Made by a program: the position numbers and the translations under genes. This document shows, in pieces, positions 1 to 10,600 of a DNA stretch of 28,940 nucleotides. The notes under the pieces were generated by a model. That model was not told the origin of the DNA. It did no database searches and worked only from the letters and a program-made list of their open reading frames with translations. Numbering within the stretch: position 1 is the first letter of the stretch; every line of letters starts with the position of its first letter. Origin of the DNA: Guillardia theta CCMP2712 (taxonomy: Eukaryota; Cryptophyceae; Pyrenomonadales; Geminigeraceae). The DNA is taken from the NCBI RefSeq assembly GCF_000315625.1, contig NW_005434645.1, forward strand, positions 246,964 to 275,903. The letters run 5' to 3'.

Positions 1-65
1 CTCTTCCTCCTCCTCCTCCTCCTCCTCCTCCTCCTCCTCCTCCTCCTCCTCCTCCTCCTCCTCCT
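1..65. repeat. CTC trinucleotide microsatellite
   Basis: A near-perfect run of CTC units opens the window and continues past its left edge. A CT-rich stretch follows to about 95. It is simple-sequence DNA with no credible coding content. Confidence 0.95.
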
Positions 66-332
66 CTCCTTCCCTCCCCTCCCTTTCTCCCTTCATGTCC
101 ATCACCTGCCATCGTCGCTTCTTCCGCATTTCAATGCCCCGACAGATTCTAGACCCTAGGGTGGGGTGTATTATCACCGGTACCACAGACCCCTTGTTGC
201 TCATCAGAAGTATGGTAGGGTATTTTGAAAAGTCTTGAAGGGGGGGTGGAGGGTGCTCCTCGGGCCTGGAAGAATGCGATGGTTGCTAGGGATGGTTGCT
301 GTGCTGGTCATCGCCGGGGGCGAGGCGAAAGG

Positions 333-368
<36 letters not shown>

Positions 369-727
369 AAGCGGCAGCCAAGGAGGAGGATGGTAAGTCG
401 CAAGAGTAAGAGCAAGATGAACATCAGATCTGCGATGGTGCATGCCAGTCCAAGTCGATGTGACCTATATGATGTCGATCGGGGCATGTTGGTGGAGAAA
501 CCGAATGGCTGAGCACAAATCAGCATCCTCGTGAATCGTTTAGCTCTCCTCCCCTTGTCACTCTGCTCCTCTTGTCCTCTTCCTCCCTCTTTCTCCCTAT
601 GCCTTCCTCTTCGATGTGCCCCCACGTGGTGTGTATGCGCTTGTCAAGCATGGCCTGTCTGTTCCTCTTTGAGTCGAACCTTCAATGCAGGACGAGCCAT
701 CGCCGCAGGTTTGCTCTCCCTCTTGCC
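66..727. other. Interval without a confident gene
   Basis: No clear gene is seen here. A short AGGAGC-type hexamer repeat lies at 331-368. An open stretch on the plus strand at about 389-510 could be an upstream exon of the glycosyltransferase that follows, but nothing in it is recognisable. The pyrimidine-rich stretch 540-690 followed by AG sites near 690 and 707 could be an intron end, which would mean the next gene starts earlier than 728. Confidence 0.5.
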
Positions 728-2700
728 ATGACCGAGCCTATGCTACTCAACCAGGGGGAGAACTCCAAGAGCAAGAAGCTCGCAGCATCAATGAACGATG
801 AGAGGATCGTCCTGCGAAATGCGCACAGCCAGGAGCAAATTAGCATCGAGGACAAGTCACATCCTCCAAAGGGTCCAGGGCGAGCCGTTCTCCCTGATCG
901 TGCCATCGTGGCACTGTTTCCCGTTGGCACGCAGCTTGCTAACGGGCTGCGGCACCTGAGCACGTGAGTCGTTGGGCATGGCAGCGACGGAGGTTCACGT
1001 TCTTCAATATGACAGGTGCAGCATTCTTGCGGAGAAGTCGGGCAGAGAGCTGCTTGTAGGTGATGACCAACATCAGACATCTTGGCATGTTGTTGACATG
1101 TTCTGTTGGTGAGAAGACCCGTCAAAGTCCATCTGCGCAGCTTTCTTCGCGCGGTTCCTTCCGAGCTGCTTCAGGCAGGTACTACACGCGCAATGGACGG
1201 CGGTTAGCCTTGCGCTGATTGTTCTGCTATCAAGGTCAACCATGATGACTTGTCGGAACAATGCTCCTTGCAGCACGAGGTTTGGCATGCGAAGGGGGGG
1301 GGAGGGCGGGCTTCTGAAGGCGACTCAGGAATCGGCCTACGACTTTCTGAGCCAAGATGTTCGTACAAACTGGCATCCCATCGTAGAGGTAGAGCTTCAC
1401 TTGGACATGTTCTTTTCGAGTGAAGACACTCAGGGGAGCTGCAACATTTCGAAGCTGGAAAGCAACAGGACGGCGATTTCTTCCATCTACGCTGTGATAG
1501 CACAATTGCCCTTGCAGACGGTTGAGGAGTCCCTGACAGTGCCAGTTCAGATCAAGCCCCTGGGAATGAGGGACAGTGAGTACATCCGTGCGAAGATAGA
1601 GTTCTACGGGTCCCTATCCCCTCTTTGCTATGCAGCCGATCCTGACTTGCCCATGTGACAGAAAGCTCAAGTGGGTGGGGGACATGAAGGAGAAAGCAAG
1701 GTTTCGCCTTCTTCATATCTCCCCTCTCGTCTCATTTTCTACCGTCTCAGGGGCTACATAGAGAACATGCGGGCGACGCTCGAAGCAGGTGCGACGCTGC
1801 TGTGATGCTCAGCTTGCGCGTCGTTTCACACCATCATTGCGTCAGGCAAAGTCATCGGCGTGCACATACGATACACGGACAACCTACGTCTGTCTTGTTG
1901 GCACATGTCGGTGGTGCTCACGAGGTCTGCAGATGATGAGAACAAGAAGAAAGCCGGGCTGAACACCCAGCTCAAAGACTTCTTGAAGATCGTGAGACAT
2001 CTTCATCATCCTTCCGAAGAGCTCGTGCCTTCTGACCGCCCTCACAGCTGGGCCATACAGTGCAGAGGTACAAGAAGGACAACAAGGTTGTCCCGCTCCT
2101 AGTCTGCTCCGACAACATCAACGTGCAAGGCTTGGTTAAGAAGTTCCTGCCCCACGTTTACTTTCCTCCCATGATCTCAAGAGGGAGATACTTGCAGGCA
2201 CTTCTCCTCCCTCCTCCTCTTCCTCCCATCTCCCCCTCTTCTCCCTTCCTGCCTCCTTCCCATCCCCCGCTCCTCCTTCCCCTCTCCTTCCCCTCTCCTC
2301 CTTCCCCTCTCCTTCTTCCCTGCTCCTCCTCCCCGCTCTTCTCTCCACCACCTCCCCCAACCGCCCCCCCCTCCCTCCGAGCGCCTGACCTCTGGGGACT
2401 CTGTCCCCCTGCCGCTCTCCGTCTCCTCACCTTCCCTCCAGGCCCTCTTCGAGATGCTGCTGCTGGGGAGCTGCGACCTCATCATCGGGAGTACCTCCTC
2501 CACGTTCAGGTCAGTCCAGGATCGCAGGCTGCTGTCGATCGCCGTGCTGAGCAGAGGCCCGCAGCTACGAAGCAGCGTTCATCAACGGGGGAACGGACAT
2601 CATGCTCTGCCATGAAGGTGATCCTCTAGAAGTCGCCCTACCCGTCCCACTGACGCTCTTGGAAGGGGTATGGCAGACTTGGCACATCGGGAGTGTGTGA
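728..2700 (+). CDS. Fucosyltransferase-like glycosyltransferase, multi-exon
   Basis: Probably transfers a sugar, likely fucose, in the secretory pathway. The C-terminal exons carry the marks of GT23/O-fucosyltransferase-like GT-B enzymes. These are GVHIRYTDN (the HxRxxD nucleotide-sugar site) at 1846-1887, VCSDNINVQGLVKKF in the exon from 2066, and LLLGSCDLIIGSTSSTFS across the junction 2509/2565. Phase-consistent exons: 728-963, 1016-1108, 1141-1178, 1751-1788, 1846-1887, 1933-1991, 2066 to about 2170, 2442-2509, 2565-2700 (TGA). A middle exon within about 1300-1610 reads well (CNISKLESNRTAISS) but I could not close its borders in phase. The start at 728 is the first Met of the open frame. 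No signal anchor is visible, so a 5' exon may be missing. The family is fairly sure; sugar and acceptor are unknown. Confidence 0.7.
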
Positions 2701-2744
2701 GTGTATTTAAGAAAGCGGCATGTTATTTCGACCCCTCCTACACC

Positions 2745-3140
2745 TTGTTCCCTCTTCTACTCCACCTCCTTCTCCTCTCCTCTCCTCTCCTCTCCTCTCC
2801 TCCACCTCCGCTACTCCACCTCCTTCTCCTCCCCTCTCCTCCCCTCTCCTCCCCTCTCCTCCCTACACCACCTTCTCGACTCCATCTCCTCTCGTCTCCC
2901 TTCCTCTTCTCTCGTCTCCCTCCTTGCTTCCTTTGCTCCTTTCACACGCACACCCCTCATGCCTTCCTCGCTTCCCGTTTGTTCCAATCTCGACTCTGTT
3001 TCATCTCATTCTACACTCAAATCCTCCTTCACCCCTCATGCTCAATCTCCTTTCCTTGGCCCCCATCTCCTCTTTCTCCCCTCCCTTCATCTCCTCCCCT
3101 CTCATCTTTTCCCTCATCCTTCCTCCTCTTGGGTACAGGC
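2745..3140. repeat. CT-rich low-complexity tract between convergent genes
   Basis: CTCTC and CCTCT units fill the gap between the stop of the glycosyltransferase and the stop of the minus-strand deaminase. The long open frames here (Ser/Leu/Pro-rich) are artefacts of composition. The part from 3029 onward is the coding tail of the deaminase on the other strand. Confidence 0.8.
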
Positions 3141-3741
3141 GCCTTGCTGTTCTCACGGGCATAGAACTTCTTGAAGAGCTCTATAGCCTCCTGCTCGTGT
3201 ACTCCAGCTCGCACCTGGTAGCTCGCAAACCCGACAGCACGCAGCTGCGAGTCGCTCTCATGCATGCACATAACCGAACCGTTCCCTCCAAACTTGTCGT
3301 TGCAGCATCCGAAGACCGCTCTCTCCCTGCCAACACTCTCAGCATCCTCCCCTGCCCTGCCCCGCAGGCATCCGTCCAGACTTACAACCCGAGCATCGCA
3401 AGCGCAGAGGCACACATGATACAGGGCTCGCATGTCACGTACAGCGTACAGCCAGCAAGCAGCTGCTGCGCCCAGAGATTGTCTCCGCCCTCCTCCACGA
3501 GCGAGTCGATCGCCACCATCTCAGCATGGCGCGTAGCGTCCATGCGCTCGTTGGTCTTGTTGTGCCCTCGGGCGATCACGACTCCTCCCCTCACCATGAC
3601 GCAGCCAACTGGAACTTCTCCCTCCTCGAGCGCCTTCTTCGCCTCCTCTTCTGCGAGCGCCATCATCTCGTCCTCCTCCTCCTCCCGCCCCCTCTCGCTC
3701 CCCCCCATGCCGCCCCCTGTGCCGACCATGAGGCCGGCCAT
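3029..3741 (-). CDS. ADAT2: tRNA-specific adenosine deaminase, ADAT2/TadA family
   Basis: Catalytic subunit of the tRNA wobble A34-to-inosine deaminase, which in eukaryotes works with ADAT3. The zinc site is complete: HAE in RHAEMVAID gives the His ligand and the catalytic Glu, and CEPCIMC supplies the two Cys ligands. EVPVGCVMV and FGCCNDKFGGNGSV are further family hallmarks, and the tail KAPVPKRRK resembles the basic tail of ADAT2. Two exons, 3741-3386 and 3326-3029, flank a 59-nt GT-AG intron at 3327-3385. The joined frame has 217 codons plus TGA, close to the usual ADAT2 size. The N-terminus is a Gly/Glu-rich leader of about 25 residues. The extra acidic C-terminal tail is encoded by GA-rich sequence. 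It is divergent from the next gene. Confidence 0.9.
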
Positions 3742-4013
3742 GGCCGATGTCTAGCTAGGTAACACGGAGTTGCCAAATTTGCTATCCAGATGGCGGGAAT
3801 GCGAAGGCTTCAGCGAGTCGTGTGGTGATGGAGGTGGCAGGCAGAGGGGAGAAGCGACAAGGCTGAGGGGAGGGAGAGGAGGAGGAGGAGAGGAGAGGAG
3901 AGGAGAGGAGAGGAGGGGAGGGGAGAGGTAGATTAGAGAGGAGAGGAGACGATACGAAGCAGGTGGGCAGGTAGGCAGGCAGGCAGAGCAGAGGATAGAG
4001 TGACCAGTGCGAG
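3742..4013. promoter_or_regulatory. Divergent intergenic region between ADAT2 and TPGS1
   Basis: These 272 bp separate two start codons facing away from each other and so probably hold both promoters. A GGAGA-type purine tract on the plus strand (about 3860-3945) dominates. No TATA box or known element was recognised. Confidence 0.45.
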
Positions 4014-4545
4014 ATGAACTTGTCGACGAAGGAGAAGAAGGAGGGGGAGCAGGTGAGTCGCCGACGAGTCGCCTGATGTCCCTCACCTCATACTTATCCC
4101 TCTCCCAAGGCGTCGAGGTCGGGTCAGCACGCAGAGGCGAGGCTGTCGCAGGAGGAGTATCTGGACAAGTTGTTGCTGCCCCCTGCTCCCTGCTCCCTGC
4201 TCCCTGCTCCCCCGGCTCCCCCTGCTCCCCCTGCTCCCGCTCCCTGCTCCCTGCTCCCCTGAACCCTCCGAGATCAGGTTCGGCGTCAACGTTTACCTCA
4301 AGGACTGCATCACGCTCGTCCTCGAAAACCGGCCGGAGAAGCCGCTGGAGTTCATAGCAGACTACCTCAACAACGCTCTTCATGTGAGCTGCTGGCGAGG
4401 ATGGGCGATCTTTGACCAGGACGTGCAGGGGAAATCTTCGACCCAGCGATCATACCGATACATCCGTTTGACCAGAAGGAACAGGCAGGCATTCATGGAT
4501 AACTTGGCCTCTGCGTATTTCACATTGGTCAGGTGATAGAGATTG

Positions 4546-4592
<47 letters not shown>

Positions 4593-4620
4593 ACTGCTAC
4601 TGCTACTGCGCCTACTCCTA

Positions 4621-4651
<31 letters not shown>

Positions 4652-5605
4652 AACTCCTTTCCTCCATCCTAGAGCCCTCTTCTCTTTTCCTCATACCTTG
4701 CCCTTCCTCTTTTGCTGCTCTTCACAGTATCCTGATGCGCCTGGTAGGCATAGCGAGATGCAGGGTCAGAGCGGGCTGACAGGAGCACAATATCTCAGCC
4801 TTATCAAGCTCTTCTGCAGTGACTTTCCTCCTGAAGTGATCGAGTCCTTGACCAAGGTGAGGAGCGTGTGCTAGTGCCGCTGCCGCTGCCGATGGGGAGA
4901 GGGGGGGAGTCGCTGGCTGAGAGGAGCACGGGAGACGATGAGGACGAAGAGGCTCTACTGACGTCCTCGGCCGTCCCCAGGTGATGGACAAGAAGACTTC
5001 GGAGAGCATCTCCTTCTCTTACTTCGCCGCGGGCATCAATGCCTGCCTCATGTACGAGGTGAGTGGGAGGGCGGGGGCGATGGAGAGGGCGGGGAGGTAA
5101 GGCTGATCCATCTCATGGCAGGAATTCTTCGAGCATGCTGAGTATATCTTCAACTCGTGCGACGTCGATGCGAAGGGTCCGACACGCTTGTTCCCTCCCT
5201 CCTGCTCCTGTCCCTCACTTCCTGCTCCTGCCTCCTTTCTCCCTCTCCCACAACTTCTTCAAGTTCTGTTCTTCTCTTCCACCCTCCACCCACTCCTCCT
5301 CACCTGCTCCTCGACTCTCCATGTCCTCTCTCGACCCTCACTGCTCCTGCAGGGCAAGTGGACTACGACGTTTTCATCAGCATCTTGCGCCAGATGAATC
5401 AGAGCTCTTCTGACGTACTGCATGAGGTCAGTGAAGCTATCCCCTGCTGCGCAACCCCAGCTGAGATCTAGCTCGTCTGGTCGATCCGGCTGATGTCGCT
5501 CACTGCCAACAGAGTGAAGGATGGAACATCCCGAGTTGCAAACTCTTGGATTCTGCGCGAAATGTGCTAGGTGAGAAGCTGCCTCCTCCTGCTCCTCCTC
5601 ACTGA
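4014..5605 (+). CDS. TPGS1: Tubulin polyglutamylase complex subunit 1 (TPGS1-like)
   Basis: Non-catalytic subunit of the TTLL1-type tubulin polyglutamylase complex that modifies axonemal and basal-body tubulin. An RIIa-like docking segment is clear: EEYLDKFGV, then VLENRPEKPLEFIADYL. Later blocks GLTGAQYLSLIKLFC, FPPEVIESLTK and FAAGINACLMYEEFFEHAEYIF follow the order of animal TPGS1. Exons, all joining in phase: 4014-4052, 4110-4168, 4278-4383, 4429-4532, 4748-4856, 4981-5058, 5122-5176, 5353-5426, 5513-5605 (TGA). They sum to 717 nt, or 238 residues, slightly shorter than human TPGS1. The fourth exon has three in-phase candidate acceptors (before 4420, 4429 or 4447). The last exon is least certain. 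A flagellated cell is implied. Confidence 0.8.
4169..4277 (+). repeat. CCCTGCT tandem repeat inside a TPGS1 intron
   Basis: Tandem seven-base CCCTGCT units and related CT-rich units fill this 109-nt intron, between donor GT at 4169 and acceptor AG at 4277. Confidence 0.75.
4546..4655 (+). repeat. CTCCTG hexanucleotide repeat inside a TPGS1 intron
   Basis: About fifteen copies of CTCCTG with CTACTG and CTACTC variants lie within the 215-nt intron 4533-4747. The Pro-Ala and poly-Leu open frames over this stretch are repeat artefacts. Confidence 0.9.
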
Positions 5606-5781
5606 AGCTTTGCCAGCGGCGCGAGAGCGAGGCGCGGAGAACAAGAATGTCACTTATAAGGTTTACAAAATCTTTACTATCACATCAAAAATCACAAAAG
5701 CAAGCAGGAATTCATCATGGCAGTCATCAAGATATTTGTGCTCCGCAATGAAAACAAGTAAAAACCTCACTCCGCCACTCT

Positions 5782-7604
5782 TCACTCCTCCACCACATTC
5801 TCCGGAACATTGTTCTCGACGATGGATGGCCAGGGATCGTTCTCATTTGCATCCCCCGTGAATCTGAAGATCCGATCGGGAACATACCGTGGGCAGTCAT
5901 CTCCCTCGAGGTCCTGGTGGAGGGTCAGAGAAGAGCAGGAGGGTACAGACTTCCTCTTGCTACCTGGATGCCTCCCGACGGCCCGTCGTCCCCATCAGCG
6001 AAGGGCAGGGGATCATCGAAGCCGATGTAATTGAAGCATCGCCTGCACAACAAACATGAGATCTTCAGCACCTCCTCCTCTCCCCCGTGCTTGTTCCTCC
6101 TCCTCTCGGCTCCCCATCTCTTCCTCCTTCGCCTTCCCCTCCTGTTCACCTTCTCCAGCTCAGTGGCATGAAAGACTCGATCTCAATGCACGTAATTGTC
6201 CTATCGCTAGCATCAGGCATCTTCGAGCCGCAGCAGGAAATGTGCAAACCTGTTCCTCATTGCAAACCCATCCTTGCCCTCGTTGAGCTTGTCGTAGGTG
6301 ATGGTCAGCTGAGCGATGAGGATGTTGAGCAGACCAATAGTGATGCAACTGCACGAAACAGCCGTAAGGGGAAGATGAGAACAGGAGGGGATGAGCAATC
6401 GGAAGAAACTCCGAGGAGTGTGAAGACTCACGTCACGAAGATGAGGAGGAGCGCCCTAGTAAACGAGCCAATGGTGCTGTAGTTCGGGGAGGAGATGCCC
6501 ACAATCTTTTGAGGGAAAGCATCAGGCTTTGCGAGCTCAGCACGGCAGTTCTTACAGTCTGGAAAAGCACGACCAGACTCGTGTCCAGGCCCTCGTTGAA
6601 GGGTCCCTCAGCTAGGATTGAAAGAGCACTTCCAAACGCTGCGATGCAAGTCAGGAATGTATGTGTTGCAAGCAGGGAGCCACACCCGCCAACAAGACAA
6701 GGATCATGAAGAGGGAATGGCTGATGTCGTGCAACATGATGCCAATGGTGTAGGTGAAGGCAGCCATAGGAGTCGACAGGATGCTGATCTGTTGGGTAGA
6801 GTGAGATTCTCCACTATCCGAGGAATTCCTCGTTACCTGGAACACTTGGACCCACAGGAAGACGGCAGAGATGGCCTGGATCACTTTCGTACTGTTGATG
6901 GTATCATCTGTCTCGGCATCGACTGAAGTTGCGCGATCAGTTGCAACAGCTGGAAGTCAGATGGAGGTTCACCTGCTGGTGTTGTGCAAGGGCCCCCAGA
7001 AGGACAGTCGTTCTCCTCACAATTCTGAATCAAGGATCAAAATCTCCAACGGAGGGTTTCTCTCATTCTTACCCGTGTGGCGTAGGTAATGATGATCAAC
7101 AAGCACGACACAACTCGTAGGATATTCCAAATATTCCAGAAGTATCTGCAAGCCGGTCAGATGGAAGACGTCTCCTATTTGAGTGACATGGCAACAGCAC
7201 TATACCTCGGAAGGTGTAAAACGCAAAAGCCGAGGTTGAGGGGAAGATACATCTTCCTGACAATTTGAAAACAGAAGATCCAGAGCTAATCAAACGCGAT
7301 TAATGTCCTGCTGTGGATGGATGAAATATTCACCTGAATCGCCAGCGAGAAGACAGTGGCAACCATAAGAGCGATTCGAATAGACTGAGCAGAAACAAAG
7401 TTATCTGGATGTTGAAAGAACTGACCGCACTCACCTCGGACTTGTGGTGGCATCCGGAACTGTCTGCCACGATTTCCCACATGAACAAGAAGAGCATAAC
7501 CATGTAGCTGAGCTCCTTGAAGAAGAAGATCCTCAGGCCAAAGAGCTGCCACTTCAACTCGAATGTCTTGCGGACGGCAGGGTGTTGGAAGCACTCTTGA
7601 TCAC
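5782..7604 (-). other. Six-helix TRP-like ion transport domain and tail
   Basis: Six hydrophobic segments follow the order of a TRP/ion-transport domain. The first is LSYMVMLFLFMWEIVA, the second IRIALMVATVFSLAIQ, and the third region contains VVSCLLIIITY. Next come VIQAISAVFLWVQVFQ, HSLFMILVLLA and the last segment RALLLIFVTCITIGLLNIL. A pore helix SLVVLFQTIVGI lies between the fifth and sixth. The loop NCEENDCPSGGPC after helix 3 has three Cys. The sixth segment runs into AQLTITYDKLNEG, as in TRP and polycystin-like channels. The tail is acidic, with FDDPLPFADGDDG. The selectivity filter gives no safe call on ion preference. Confidence 0.75.
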
Positions 7605-10600
7605 CTTCGAAGCAACGTCAGCCATCTTCTCCTTCAAGGTTCGTGTTCTCTGTTGTGAAATACCAAGCTCGACAAGCCAGGCGAGCGGAGAGATCCATGG
7701 ATCCTTGCTTTGGTCCGGATCGCCGTACAGGTCTTTGATGTAGTAGTTCACTTTGACCTGAACTACCAGTCAGTCCTATGGCAGACATGCCACAATGAAG
7801 CGACCTTTCTTCCTGCAAACTTCTGCTTGGAATGCCACAGAAGGCCGTCGAGCAGGACTTGAACCAGCGATCCACTCTCTCTCGCGAGAGTCTCGACTAG
7901 ATCAGGATGATACTGAAACATCTCCTGTTCAGAAAGGAAGGTGACTGAAGATCTTAAACGATAAACAACAGCAAGAGCGAGACCTGTCGTCCGTAGTAGT
8001 ACCCATGGATGTCCGCTCTGATCGTCAAGAGATCACTGTTCATACAACGTCAAACTCAACTGTCATCTGAGCTCTTCAAACCTCAAAATGAACTCCACGA
8101 GTGGGTACTTGCCATCGTGCAACGCCCAGTACAACGGCGAGAGGGTGGCTCCATTGATATTCAACTGCTTGGAATCAGCTCCAAAATCACCACCTGCAGC
8201 GATCTCACCTCACACAACCATTTGGCTCTCTGGTTGCGAGGTGAACAAGCAACGGCATCCCGCAACTCATCCACGTCTCCATCGACCAGCGCGTGGGTGA
8301 TACCGTTGCCTCCGAGGTTCAGGCCGCGAGACATGCTGTTTGCTGCTCGCTTCCACATCTAGACAAGTTGTCAGACGTAACAGTGCCTGCTCTGGCAATC
8401 GATGCATCGAAACCTCTTTCCATGCCTTTTCAGACTTTTCAGTCCATGATTCCGCTAAAATCTGTGACGCACATCAGGCAATCAGGCAAAATAAAGTCAA
8501 GAACGCACCTCCTCCAACATAGCGATCACTGCTTGTCCAAATGGACTGAGGTACTCCGCTCGGACACCATAACGAATGTGTCGCACTGTCAACTCGAACA
8601 GATTTTTGAAGAATTCCTTTTGAACGTGCGTCAGCTTTTAACCACTTTCAAGAGTTCAACTCAGCACCTCGGGATCGGTGATGCTCACGATGAGCATGTT
8701 GACAATGTGATGGACAAGGGTTCCCCACCTGAACATGCACAATGTTCAGTTGCGCTGCAAGGCAGGTGAACTTCCAGTATACATCTTCAACGAGCGTCGG
8801 AAGAGATGGGTCTGCTCAGGAGCCTGGAGGGTGCAAGTCATATGACAAAACTCAGGCACAAATGACGAACCAGCTCGTTGAGATGCTTCCAGAACAGTTG
8901 ACCGAGCTCCTGTCGCAATGACCGAAATCAAAATCATCAACTGGGGAAGTACTTCTGCTGACCTCTTCCTTGCATTTCTCCTTCACGGCGTTCCAGTCAT
9001 TCCAGACAACCTGATTCATGTTGGAATCATGACCCTCTAGATCGCGGGAAAACGCCTGCGGGGGTACAAATAAGCTCTTTGTGCAAGAGACCATAGAGAT
9101 CGCCTACATCCATGTTCATCCTCCACAGCCAACGGAGCGCCAGAGTCAAGTTTTCATTCCAACTGAACATTCCAAGTCAGAGTGCAATACTATTGTGAAA
9201 ACAGTCAAGGTCTCATACCGTGACCCCAACGTGTCAGCAATTGCAAGCTCTATCGCCTCAGCAATTGAAGACAGGTGATCGCTCCTTATTCCACTGCAAA
9301 GAACGTCAGTCAATAAACCTTGGAACAAATAACACTCAAAGTTACCAATCATAAAACTTTGGAGAGAATATGTAGACTTTCTCAATCTGCTTCTCCGGTT
9401 GCCAGACCAGCGCAGTCACTTCAATCAAGAATGAATAGACTGTGTTAATGAGTTCCTGGTATTCGATCAGCATTCGAATAGACTGCAAATTACCAGTATA
9501 CCTCCTCTTCTTCATGGAACTTGTTTACAACAAGTTTCGAATCAGTGTGGGTTTCTGGACAACGCAACCACGATCAGTCAAGACAACTGAACGCACACGG
9601 AAAAATGTATATACCCTCTCCGTTAGATTTGCTTTTGTTGAGTTGGAGAACAGAAGAAAAGAACTGAAAATCCGCAGTGAGACAATACTGTAACATACTC
9701 CCACCTTACCGCGTCAGATTGAATATTGCGCATAGATTTCCCACCCAATCTCTTCTGGGAATTCTGCTGCAATTTTTCGTTGGCCTCGGCTACTTTGTGC
9801 TCGCGCACCATCTTCTGGAATCGAAGCCTGCTATTTTCGAATGCGCTGCGGAACAGATGTGGGCAGAGCTTTGCAAGCGCGGTACGAAGACACTGCTTCA
9901 ACCTCCTCTCATTGGCTGGGTCTCGGATGAGTTCAGACGCTTCATGCAAAGGCGCCGCGTAGTCTTCGCCCTCTCGGATGGCCTCTGCCATGTTTTCGCA
10001 AACCATTCGGAAGATTGTCCCCCATGATTTCTCAACTTCCTCAGTCCAGGCATCCTCAGCAGCGTCGGCGAGAGCATTCATGATCACGGGTCCGATCAAA
10101 GGAATGTGATGAGGCCTCACATGATAATTAACATGTCGTAGCCCGAGCCATGCCACTTGTTGCTTCATATCGTCTGGTTCATCTGCAAACGAAACAAGCA
10201 TCCCGAGTGTATCACCCATCTTGACAGCCATGTAATCACGTGGCTTGTTGAATAGGGAGGCTGCACTCGGGGCCAGCTTAAAGAGACCATCATAGATCAT
10301 CCCTCCAAGATCACTTGCAGTATATTTCTCAGATATGGTGTCCCAGGAATCTCGCACAAGACCAAGAGTCGAACTCACGTCTTTCAATGACTGCTCTAGC
10401 GCCTCTGCCAGGAAAGACCACATCCATGTCCACGCTCTGTGCTCTTCAGTAGTGAAATCTTTGCCCAGAGCTGTTGAAAACACACCTAAAATGATTTTTT
10501 GCATGATGGGCATTTGACTCTGGTGCACGCCTTTGCGATGATGCATTGGTGCCAATTCTGCGATCTTGAAGTATATGCTGGCCGGAGAATGTATGTTGTC

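Noticed and set aside
204-625. Overlapping open frames rich in Arg/Ser, Pro/Ala or Leu near the left edge
   Set aside because: They translate the AGGAGC hexamer repeat in several frames and show no conserved motif.
2670-3174. Long Ser/Leu/Pro open frames on plus
   Set aside because: They are translations of the CT-rich tract, in all three plus frames, and overlap the deaminase exon on the other strand.
3751-4383. 210-codon minus-strand frame
   Set aside because: It is antisense to phase-consistent TPGS1 exons and consists of Ser/Gly/Gln repeats from the CCCTGCT intron.
9623-9709. C-terminal extension of the first channel exon to a stop at 9623
   Set aside because: Splicing at the GTAAGG donor (9709) restores a phase-consistent path into further globin exons. 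The extension has no globin-like sequence. It remains the main alternative.
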